Part shown: piece by piece, positions 26,546 to 34,003 of the stretch
Numbering within the stretch: the first letter of the stretch is position 1
How the letters are laid out: every line of letters starts with the position of its first letter
NCBI GenBank assembly: GCA_023429995.1
Contig: JAEZCE010000046.1
Span: 62,001 to 126,000, forward strand
Length of the DNA: 64,000 nt
Source: Bacillota bacterium
GTDB taxonomy: Bacteria; Bacillota; UBA4882; UBA8346
Direction: 5' to 3'
Made by a program: the position numbers and the translations under genes
Notes under the pieces: model-generated
Seen by the model: the letters and a program-made list of their open reading frames with translations, nothing else
Database searches by the model: none
Told to the model about the DNA's origin: nothing

Positions 26546-27748
26546 TCATTTCAAAACTCCCGCCACTTTGAGCTGTGCATCTTTACCTGCTTGGGCAGGA
26601 GTTTTCGCCCCTGTCAATACTTCTTGAAGAGCAGTCGACATTGCGTTGGAAATTTCAGGCCATTTAGGATGGGGTCCACGCGGCATGGCGTATTTCATCT
26701 CGTCCATGAAGACCCGCATAATCGGATCCTGCGTCCAGGCCTTATCGGTTGCTACATCCTGGCGGGGAGGAAACATATTATACCTTAATTCATACTCTTT
26801 AACGATTTTAGGATCAGCCGCAAACTCTAAAAATTTACAGGCCGCCTTAATATTATTCCCTTTGACGACACCCAAATTTTCTCCGCCAAGAACGGAAGCA
26901 TAGACCTTATCCTTGGGGATCTTAACCACACTCCACTTCATATCGGGGGCATCGCTTTTAACAGCTGGAATATTCCAAGGACCATTCACCATCATGGCCA
27001 GTTTCCCGGCGGCGAATTGTTTCTCAACATCGGCCTGGGTCCAGTTGATCACTTCTTTGGGCATCGAACCGTCTTTTACGAGATTACTCAAAACTGTAAA
27101 AGAATTGATTGCTTGTTTACTATCTAATTTATCGATTTTGGCGCCTGAAGATAGTAGCCAGGGCAAAAACTGGAACGTACCCTCCTCCGATTTCACCGCT
27201 GAGATTCCCAATCCATAAACACCATTGCCTGATAATTTCTTGGCCGCAGCGCGTAATTCAATCCAGGTTGTCGGCGGATTCACACCGGCTTTTTTAAGCA
27301 TATCGATGTTGTAAAAAAGAGCGAGACAGTTACTGGTAAAAGGAATTCCGTAACATTTTCCGTTTAAAGACGCAGATTTCCAAGGGCCCGGGAAAAATTG
27401 TTTTGACCATTTTGAAACATACGGGGTCACATCGGCAAATAGACCCATTTGAGCGTATGCCGCATGATCGGGATTATCAATAACCACCAAATCCGGTAAT
27501 TTACCGGCGGCCATACCAATCGAAAGTTGTTTTTTAAAATCAGCAAAAGGGACATAGACATGAGAAACTTCCATGTCAGACTGGGATTTATTAAAAGTTT
27601 CGCAAATCCAGTCAAAAGTCTCCAATTGGGATTTACCTTCCATATAAGACCAGAGAATCAGTTTGGTTTTGGCTGAAGCCGCTCCGCTGAACGCGATGAG
27701 GGCAATAAGTAGAACAACCGTCATTACAAGGAAAACTCTCTTTTTCAT
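26546..27748 (-). CDS. extracellular sugar-binding protein of the CUT1 transporter
   Basis: 400 residues of the family-1 solute-binding type. A signal peptide (KKR, then VFLVMTVVLLIALIAFSGAASA, split here only for length) ends near residue 26 with an AxA site and no lipobox cysteine. The mature part begins KTKLILWSYMEGKSQ and later has GKLPDLVVIDNPDHAAYAQM and AAGKLAMMVNGPWN, as usual for the family. In monoderms these proteins are normally lipoproteins, so a freely soluble one suggests a periplasm. GGGAGG precedes the ATG. The gene follows its own promoter region, downstream of the two-component genes. Confidence 0.93.
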   Translation of the reverse strand: MKKRVFLVMTVVLLIALIAFSGAASAKTKLILWSYMEGKSQLETFDWICETFNKSQSDMEVSHVYVPFADFKKQLSIGMAAGKLPDLVVIDNPDHAAYAQMGLFADVTPYVSKWSKQFFPGPWKSASLNGKCYGIPFTSNCLALFYNIDMLKKAGVNPPTTWIELRAAAKKLSGNGVYGLGISAVKSEEGTFQFLPWLLSSGAKIDKLDSKQAINSFTVLSNLVKDGSMPKEVINWTQADVEKQFAAGKLAMMVNGPWNIPAVKSDAPDMKWSVVKIPKDKVYASVLGGENLGVVKGNNIKAACKFLEFAADPKIVKEYELRYNMFPPRQDVATDKAWTQDPIMRVFMDEMKYAMPRGPHPKWPEISNAMSTALQEVLTGAKTPAQAGKDAQLKVAGVLK

Positions 27749-27762
27749 TGATTGCCTCCCAG

Positions 27763-27847
27763 ATTCTAAATTTAATTTAACCGGAACCGGTGCGCACCTT
27801 TCTCTTTTACTATAAGGGAATAGGCCGTCTTGCGAAATTCTAAATTT
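27763..27847 (-). promoter_or_regulatory. promoter/operator region of the sugar-transport operon
   Basis: On the minus strand TATAGT (27814-27809) is a good -10 box; the -35 position has only a weak TTTCGC, as expected for an activated promoter. An 11-base direct repeat AAATTTAGAAT occurs at 27847-27837 (upstream of the -35) and again at 27773-27763 in the leader, 74 bases apart. Between them GGTGCGCACC (27789-27798) is a perfect palindrome just after the likely start site. I infer binding sites for the AraC-type regulator and perhaps a repressor. Confidence 0.5.
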
Positions 27848-27876
27848 GTAAAGAAGGTGTAAAAATGTAATGTCAT

Positions 27877-29412
27877 TTATTTTAAATATTTACTGGCCGG
27901 GACGCCGGTTATTTCTTTAAAAACACGACAGAAATACTTAGGGTCCCCATAGCCTACTTTTTCAGCGATTTCGTAGATTTTAAGCTCCGAGTCAATTAAC
28001 AGCTCTTTCGCTTTATTGATCCGGTAATTCTTGAGATAAGCTGTAAAGCTTTGGCCTACTTCTTTATAAAACAACATACTGAAATATTCCGGAGTAATAT
28101 GAAGCTTTTCGGCGATTGCTTCCCGGGAAATACCGGTTTGATAGTTGTCGGCAATGATTTTGAGCGCTCGAATCACCGGCAGGCTATAAGCGGGTTGCCT
28201 TTCATTTCCATTGAAACTTAAATTCTTCTGCAAATCCATTAAAACGGTTTCCAATTGATCCATGGTCATTGCATTGATAACTTGCTTCAGAATTTCCGGT
28301 TGTTTAAGACGCTTAAACCGGTCCAAATCCGTCTCTTTGACTGCGTTGGTGATGGAGGATATAAATTGTAAAAAGGCGGCGATCATTTGATCCGGATAAT
28401 ATTTTCCCCGAGTCCACCAACTTAAAAAATTTTCAAAAACCCCCGGTAGATTTTGAAAATGTTGGCGGGATACTTCCGTAACAGCTTGCCTTTCGATTTC
28501 GGCCGGATAAATAGCGGGCTGAACATGAAGTCCGGCAATCGCCGATTGGGTAATCATCTTATCCTTGCCTAAGAGTAATGCCCATTTAAACATTTCACTC
28601 AGTTGCTGAAATTTGGTGGGCAACTCTTCCAATAAATCCACAGCAATCCATCCCATCACCAAATCGGGAAAGTCCCGACAATGAATGTTGTCCAAAAATT
28701 CACCCGCTAAAAGACTTTCAAGGTCGCCCAAACCACTTTTACATGAAACAATCATCAAGGTTACACCATTCATTTCACCATCCAAGATTAGATATTGGTT
28801 ACCTGAATCAGCGCCCAATAACTCACTGAATCCCTGCTGTAACTCCTCGATGTCGTAAATTTTGTTCCCTGTATAAGCCGCCGCCAAAATAAAGGGTTGT
28901 ATCCATTGGAAACTGCTGTCGGAATTGATTATTCGCTTTAAGTCTTTGACTTTTTCGATCTTACCCAGCAACAGGTCTTGAAACAAATGTTTTATTGTAA
29001 AAAGACGCGAAGCCTTTCCCCGATCCCGTTCGTCCAATAACTCCCGTTCAATCGCAAGCAAACTTTGGCGCATTTTTTCGGCTGTGATTGGCTTTACCAA
29101 ATACTCGGATACTCCTAAACCGATCGCTTGCTGGGCAAAGGAAAAATCCGAAAATGCGCTTAAAATAATGGCTTTATATTTTAACTCACGTTCTTTCAAA
29201 GCCTGGAGCATTTCCAATCCGCTGCATTCCGGCATCCTGATATCCGCAATGACTAAATCCGGTTTCAATTCACTGATCATCTTTAGGCCATCCAAACCAT
29301 TGGCAGCCTCTCCGACAACCGTGTAATCGGGACTAAGTTTTTCAATTAAGTGAATAATACCCCGTCTGATTTTGATACCATCCTCAACAACTACAATCCG
29401 CAAATCAAACAC
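27877..29412 (-). CDS. YesN-type response regulator (receiver + AraC HTH)
   Basis: 511 residues: a receiver domain (1-125) with the phospho-acceptor Asp in VIADIRMPE (near 57) and the conserved Lys in YLVKPI; a long middle region; and a C-terminal pair of AraC-type helix-turn-helix motifs (about 410-511; ISREAIAEKLHITPEYFSML and YEIAEKVGYGDPKYFCRVFK). It would activate the neighbouring transport operon when phosphorylated by the kinase encoded 14 bases upstream. The listed start is GTG 29412; GAGGTG six bases before a TTG at 29403 makes that codon a good alternative. Confidence 0.92.
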   Translation of the reverse strand: MFDLRIVVVEDGIKIRRGIIHLIEKLSPDYTVVGEAANGLDGLKMISELKPDLVIADIRMPECSGLEMLQALKERELKYKAIILSAFSDFSFAQQAIGLGVSEYLVKPITAEKMRQSLLAIERELLDERDRGKASRLFTIKHLFQDLLLGKIEKVKDLKRIINSDSSFQWIQPFILAAAYTGNKIYDIEELQQGFSELLGADSGNQYLILDGEMNGVTLMIVSCKSGLGDLESLLAGEFLDNIHCRDFPDLVMGWIAVDLLEELPTKFQQLSEMFKWALLLGKDKMITQSAIAGLHVQPAIYPAEIERQAVTEVSRQHFQNLPGVFENFLSWWTRGKYYPDQMIAAFLQFISSITNAVKETDLDRFKRLKQPEILKQVINAMTMDQLETVLMDLQKNLSFNGNERQPAYSLPVIRALKIIADNYQTGISREAIAEKLHITPEYFSMLFYKEVGQSFTAYLKNYRINKAKELLIDSELKIYEIAEKVGYGDPKYFCRVFKEITGVPASKYLK

Positions 29413-29426
29413 CTCTTTTAGCCATT

Positions 29427-31283
29427 TTAAAGTACGGGCAAAATGAGCGTTAGGGTCGTTCCGACACCTACTTGGCTTGAAAAATCCAAGGTAGCGTCCT
29501 TTCCATAATAAATCCGTAAACGGTTACTGACATTTTTTATCCCAATGCCGCTGAAACTCCGGCGTTCCTGGATATCCTTGGATATTGATTCAAGGGTTTT
29601 CTCACTCATTCCATTGCCATTGTCTTCAACCACGATTTTTAAAAATTCCCCCATCCGCATCCCCGTGACCTTAAGGAGCCCTCCTGATTCACGTCCCTTA
29701 AAGCCATGAATAATGGCATTCTCGACTAATGGCTGTAACAATAATTTATAAATTTTAAGGGTCAGAATTTGCTCTTCAAATTCAATAACGCTGACAAATG
29801 AGTACTCAAAGTGATTTTGAAGCAAATAGATATATTGTTTTAACCATTCCACTTCTTCTTGTAGCGTAACGACCCAATTACTGTCATTCATACTATATCG
29901 CAAAATATTGGCCAAACTTTCAATCATTTGACTAATTTCATGTTCATCCTTTTCAATGGCCATCCAATTAATGGAATCCAATATGTTATAGAGAAAATGG
30001 GGATTAATTTGTGCTACCAGCGCTCTTATTTCCGCTTCTTTTTCTCTGGCGGTGGCTAACATATTTTCCGCCACTAATTGTTGGATTTGCACGATCATCT
30101 GATTGAAATGGGAGCCGATGACCGCGATTTCGTCTTTGGTATCCAAGTTGACCTGTACCGATAACTCACCTTTTCTGGCAGTATTCATAGCGGAAATAAT
30201 TTTGTGAGTGGAACGCGTTAGCGTACTGGTTACATAAACAATAATCAGGACCGAGAACATAACCGCCAAAATAGCAAAAATAATATTCAACCGTTGCATC
30301 CAGTACATCTCGTTGAACAAATAACTTTGATCGCTCACATTAACGATTGTCCAACCGTTTTTTTCCTGCTGCAGTTGATTAAGGATCAATTGCCGGTTTC
30401 CAAACCAATGAACTTCATGAATGAATTTCAGTATATCCTGACTTTTCATACTGCCGGATGTCCCTTCCGACCGGCCCATTCTCCTTCCTAAATATTTCTT
30501 CATCGGGAAAGAAACAATCTGACCTTGGGTGTTGTAGATAAAATTAAAGCTGTCGATTTTTTCCTTGCCATTGTTCGGTTGATTGCAGGAAGTATAGATT
30601 GAGTCTTCATCAACACTCAAAACCACAATACCCAGCAATTGATTATCGCCGCTTTTCCAATCCAAAAGTCGTAAGGCAATGTTTACAAATTGATAATTCT
30701 TCCCCAAATAATAATCCGAATCCGGTCCGGTGATAACCCATTGATGGCTTTGCAAAGTACTGCGATATACTTCCGTTTTGGTTATATCCGGATACTTGCT
30801 CCAGATGTTTTGGAAACCTGAATTGTTGTCCCTGTCATACCAGGCGACGTGTCCGGAGGTGGCCAGAACCGATATGCATTTCACACCGGGCTTTGAAAGA
30901 GAGATGATACTAAACCGTCTTCTAATTTCAATGGCCGCCAATAATCTGTCCATATCCGAGGCGGAGTTTAATTTTTTCACTTGTTCCACTAAGGCATCAT
31001 CCGATAAAATCTGAATCAACAAATCTTTATAGGAGGTCAATGTGGTATCCAGATTTTTAGAAGTTTGGACCAGATTGAAATGGATGAGTTCATTAATTTT
31101 CTTCTTCATTGAAAAGCTGAAATTGTAATAAGAAAGGGTTTGGACAAATAAAATCGGGATAATTGACACAAATAGAAAAGATATGAGAAGTTTATTTTTA
31201 AGACTTAATTGGTTAAACTTATCGAGTATGGGATTTTTCGGGGTTAAACAAGCCGGTTTGTTATAGATTTTTTGTATGAACAC
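29427..31283 (-). CDS. YesM-type sensor histidine kinase
   Basis: 618 residues. One membrane helix near the N-terminus (LLISFLFVSIIPILFVQTL) and another near 335-355 (IIFAILAVMFSVLIIVYVTS) enclose a large extracytoplasmic sensor domain. A HAMP segment follows, then the His_kinase domain with phospho-acceptor His in QINPHFLYNILDSINWM (near 426) and the ATPase part (VVEDNGNGM, GIGIKNVSNRL). The start is GTG 31283 with GGGTGA six bases upstream. This kinase type senses carbohydrate status and feeds a YesN-type regulator, which is the next gene. Confidence 0.92.
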   Translation of the reverse strand: MFIQKIYNKPACLTPKNPILDKFNQLSLKNKLLISFLFVSIIPILFVQTLSYYNFSFSMKKKINELIHFNLVQTSKNLDTTLTSYKDLLIQILSDDALVEQVKKLNSASDMDRLLAAIEIRRRFSIISLSKPGVKCISVLATSGHVAWYDRDNNSGFQNIWSKYPDITKTEVYRSTLQSHQWVITGPDSDYYLGKNYQFVNIALRLLDWKSGDNQLLGIVVLSVDEDSIYTSCNQPNNGKEKIDSFNFIYNTQGQIVSFPMKKYLGRRMGRSEGTSGSMKSQDILKFIHEVHWFGNRQLILNQLQQEKNGWTIVNVSDQSYLFNEMYWMQRLNIIFAILAVMFSVLIIVYVTSTLTRSTHKIISAMNTARKGELSVQVNLDTKDEIAVIGSHFNQMIVQIQQLVAENMLATAREKEAEIRALVAQINPHFLYNILDSINWMAIEKDEHEISQMIESLANILRYSMNDSNWVVTLQEEVEWLKQYIYLLQNHFEYSFVSVIEFEEQILTLKIYKLLLQPLVENAIIHGFKGRESGGLLKVTGMRMGEFLKIVVEDNGNGMSEKTLESISKDIQERRSFSGIGIKNVSNRLRIYYGKDATLDFSSQVGVGTTLTLILPVL

Positions 31284-31543
31284 ATTTTATCACCCAATAA
31301 GATGTTCAAAATTTTGTTAACAATTCCTGCCTGGGTCTTTAAATGCTCCAAAGACACAATAAAAATAGGCGGTCGCAAAAAGAATTCTATCCATAGAGAT
31401 ATACCATCTATCGCATATATCCCTGATTTCAAAATCCTTTTTTGACTGCCTCTTTTTCATGGCTTATGCACATTCGATAATTTAATGAGAAAAAACTGGC
31501 ATTTGGAATAAGCCCTTTACATAGTATGATAGTCCAGGGTTAT

Positions 31544-31708
31544 TCATTTCTTGCTTTGCTGTTGCTGTTTTTTATTCATCCCCTGTTCCGCTGAATTTTG
31601 ACTCGCAAATTCAGAACTGACTTCTTGATCCGTTTTCGGAACGATCTCCTTTGCTATCTCCTCTTGATCGTTATAAGACGTTTTCTGAAACCGATTCTTT
31701 TTTACCAC
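31544..31708 (-). CDS. small Q/K-rich protein resembling gamma-type SASP
   Basis: This 54-residue gene starts at GTG 31708, preceded by AGGAAGG six bases upstream. The protein begins MVKKNRFQKTSYNDQEEIAK and contains SEFASQNSAEQ before a glutamine- and lysine-rich tail. In gamma-type small acid-soluble spore proteins the repeat EFASETNAQ..Q..Q is cut by the GPR protease during germination, and the match here is visible though short, with a single unit. It would act as an amino-acid reserve in spores. Low complexity keeps this tentative. It stands alone between the kinase and a divergent zinc-ribbon gene. Confidence 0.45.
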   Translation of the reverse strand: MVKKNRFQKTSYNDQEEIAKEIVPKTDQEVSSEFASQNSAEQGMNKKQQQQSKK

Positions 31709-31962
31709 GTGCTTCCTTCCTTTCGCTAATTGGAAATACTTCTGGCTTTAGTATCTCACCTAGCAAAAGGATCAACCTGTAATTTGATGATAATCAGACC
31801 AATTTTTACCATGGAATCCAATGATACCCCACTGGACATTTTCTTACGCCAGTCTTATAGTAGAACTATCTATCTTCAATCAAGCTATCAACGAAGGCTA
31901 CCGGTTTTTTAAGCATTTTTGATGATATTACAGTCTCCACTTATTAAAAAGGAGTGAAGTCC

Positions 31963-32067
31963 ATGATCTGTCCGCAATGCGGAAAATATCGGCTTCTCAA
32001 AGCCGAGGGGAAGTGGTTTTGTCCCCATTGCTATCATGTATATCATCGTCTGCCGCTATACGGTTGA
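31963..32067 (+). CDS. 34-residue zinc-ribbon peptide
   Basis: AAGGAGTG just ahead of ATG 31963 is an excellent ribosome-binding site. The 34 codons encode CPQCGKYRLLKAEGKWFCPH followed by CYHVYHRLPLYG, i.e. two CxxC knuckles (CPQC and CPHC) of a rubredoxin-like zinc ribbon. It ends at TGA 32067, 36 bases before the end of the convergent mtnA gene. Function unknown; such minimal ribbons are often overlooked. Confidence 0.6.
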   Translation: MICPQCGKYRLLKAEGKWFCPHCYHVYHRLPLYG

Positions 32068-32102
32068 GTTCCTTCATTTCCGTCTTTTAAGTCGCCAGTA
32101 TT

Positions 32103-33134
32103 TTACTTTTTCCAACTTCGAAGCGTTTTTTCAAAGTCTCCATTCGCAACACCGCACTCCGTAATGATTCCCGTCACAAAACGGGCCGGAGTCATATCGA
32201 ATGCCGGATTATAGACCTTAACCCCTTCAGGAGCCACCAACGCGCCGCCAAAAGATGTCACTTCACTGGCGGCCCGTTCCTCAATGGGGATTTCTTCTCC
32301 GTTTTTCAGGTTAAGATCAATGGTTGATAAGGGAGCGGCAACGTAGAATGGAATTTTGTGTTCTTTAGCCAGCACTGCAACGCCATAGGTGCCAATCTTA
32401 TTGGCTACATCGCCATTTGCGGTAATTCGATCCGCGCCGACAATGACGGCTTGAACCTTCCCGAGCCTCATGACGGAAGCCGCCATGTTATCGGTTATTA
32501 AAGTAACCGGTATTCCTTCCTGCATCAATTCCCACGCTGTTAACCGGGCGCCTTGGAGCAATGGCCTGGTTTCGTCGGCGTAAACCGCAATTTGTTTCCC
32601 CTGTTCGACTGCAACCCGGATTACGGCCAGGGCAGTCCCATAAGCCGAAGTTGCCAGCGCTCCGGCGTTACAATGGGTCAATACGGTCATTCCACCGGCA
32701 AGCAGCGCAGCGCCGTTTTCGCCAATTTTCCGGTTGACCGCGGCATCCTCGGAGGCGATCTTTTTCGCTTCCTCCGCGAGCCGGCGGACGATTTCTTCCG
32801 GATGAAGCCCGCTGCTGCTGTCCAACACCTTTTTTTGACGATCAAGGGCCCAGAATAAATTGACCGCGGTGGGTCGGGTAGCTGCCAATTCTTCGATAAC
32901 CCGGGCGACTTGTTCCCTGAAATCGGAATTTTGGCGGACCTGAGCGGCGCCCAGCACGACTCCAAAAGCAGCTGCAACCCCAATAGCCGGCGCCCCCCGC
33001 ACCTGAAGGCGCCGGATAGCTTCGGCCACTGTTTCATAACGGTCTGTGGTAATATACTCGACTTTAGAAGGCAATAAGGTCTGGTCCAATATTTTCAGAA
33101 AACCGTTTTGCCATTCAAGGGTATTCCAATTCAT
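32103..33134 (-). CDS. mtnA: S-methyl-5-thioribose-1-phosphate isomerase
   Basis: 343 residues of the eIF2B-like aldose-ketose isomerase family; it converts methylthioribose-1-phosphate to methylthioribulose-1-phosphate in methionine salvage. Visible motifs are RRLQVRGAPAIGVAAAFGV, THCNAGALATSAYGTAL (catalytic Cys in TxCNAG), ITDNMAASVM and VGADRITANGDVANKIGT (catalytic Asp). GGAG seven bases before ATG 33134 sets the start; an upstream in-frame start at 33164 lacks one. It follows mtnP, its pathway neighbour, on the same strand. The 92-base gap has no obvious riboswitch. Confidence 0.94.
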   Translation of the reverse strand: MNWNTLEWQNGFLKILDQTLLPSKVEYITTDRYETVAEAIRRLQVRGAPAIGVAAAFGVVLGAAQVRQNSDFREQVARVIEELAATRPTAVNLFWALDRQKKVLDSSSGLHPEEIVRRLAEEAKKIASEDAAVNRKIGENGAALLAGGMTVLTHCNAGALATSAYGTALAVIRVAVEQGKQIAVYADETRPLLQGARLTAWELMQEGIPVTLITDNMAASVMRLGKVQAVIVGADRITANGDVANKIGTYGVAVLAKEHKIPFYVAAPLSTIDLNLKNGEEIPIEERAASEVTSFGGALVAPEGVKVYNPAFDMTPARFVTGIITECGVANGDFEKTLRSWKK

Positions 33135-33226
33135 TGGATTTCTCCTAACGGGGGCTATCCCCAAAATTTACGATGCCTCATTGATTGTTTCGACTGCGAT
33201 TTCAAATCGTAATGTTCAAGGTAAGA

Positions 33227-34003
33227 TTACTTTTTATGACAAGCGCAATGAAATTCATGGTCGGCGGTAATGATATAATTGGTGATGACATCCCTCAATT
33301 TACCCTCATTCAAGGCCATAACCTGCTTCACTTCACCGTGATTCAAGGGAGCAACGGTAATTCCGGCAGCCCAATTCGTAATGATGCTCAAGTTGGCATA
33401 ACAGATCCCCAATTCCCTGGCAAGAACCGTTTCCGGAATACCGGTCATCCCAACCACGGTTCCTCCCAACATCCGAAACATCTTTATTTCCGCAGCAGTC
33501 TCATACCGCGGACCTTCAAAGCAAACATAACATCCGCCAAATTGAACCGGGATGTTCAATTTAGCCGCCACTTTGCTCAACTCAAGCCGCATGGATTGGC
33601 AATAAGGCTCGGTCATATCAATATGAGCCCTTTGGACATCCCCATCTTCATAAAAAGTTAACGGCCGTTGTTTGGTAAAATCCAGCAGTTGATCAACAAT
33701 CACCATGGTTCCCGGCGCCAATTCGGGTGATAAACCTCCCACCGCCGTTGTTGCCACAATGCGCTCAACTCCAAGACTATGAAGCCCCCAAAGATTAGCC
33801 CGGAAATTGATTTGATGGGGCAACACCGAATGGTCTTGACCATGCCTGGGAAGAAACGCGACTTCAATATCGCCGAGTTTGCCGATAAAGGGTTTAATTT
33901 CACCATAAGGGGTTGCCACTTTTACTTCCCTAACCTGCGAAAGTAAATCCGGCCGGTAAAAACCGGAGCCGCCGATAATTCCGTAATGAATCTTGTCCAT
34001 CAT
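33227..34003 (-). CDS. mtnP: S-methyl-5'-thioadenosine phosphorylase
   Basis: 258 residues of the PNP/MTAP family II. GIIGGSGFY opens the fold; LPRHGQDHSVLPHQINFRAN contributes phosphate and substrate contacts, followed by ATTAVGGLSPELAPG and CYVCFEGPRYETAAEIKMFR, with GMTGIPETVLARELGICYA near the end. It phosphorolyses methylthioadenosine to adenine and methylthioribose-1-phosphate, the mtnA substrate. ATG 34003 overlaps the helicase stop (ATGA). AGGAGG lies just upstream, and an ATG one codon later is equally possible. Confidence 0.93.
   Translation of the reverse strand: MMDKIHYGIIGGSGFYRPDLLSQVREVKVATPYGEIKPFIGKLGDIEVAFLPRHGQDHSVLPHQINFRANLWGLHSLGVERIVATTAVGGLSPELAPGTMVIVDQLLDFTKQRPLTFYEDGDVQRAHIDMTEPYCQSMRLELSKVAAKLNIPVQFGGCYVCFEGPRYETAAEIKMFRMLGGTVVGMTGIPETVLARELGICYANLSIITNWAAGITVAPLNHGEVKQVMALNEGKLRDVITNYIITADHEFHCACHKK

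Noticed and set aside
33135..33226. SAM riboswitch in the mtn operon
   Set aside because: The gap between mtnP and mtnA has no recognisable S-box elements, and the operon head is a helicase gene.
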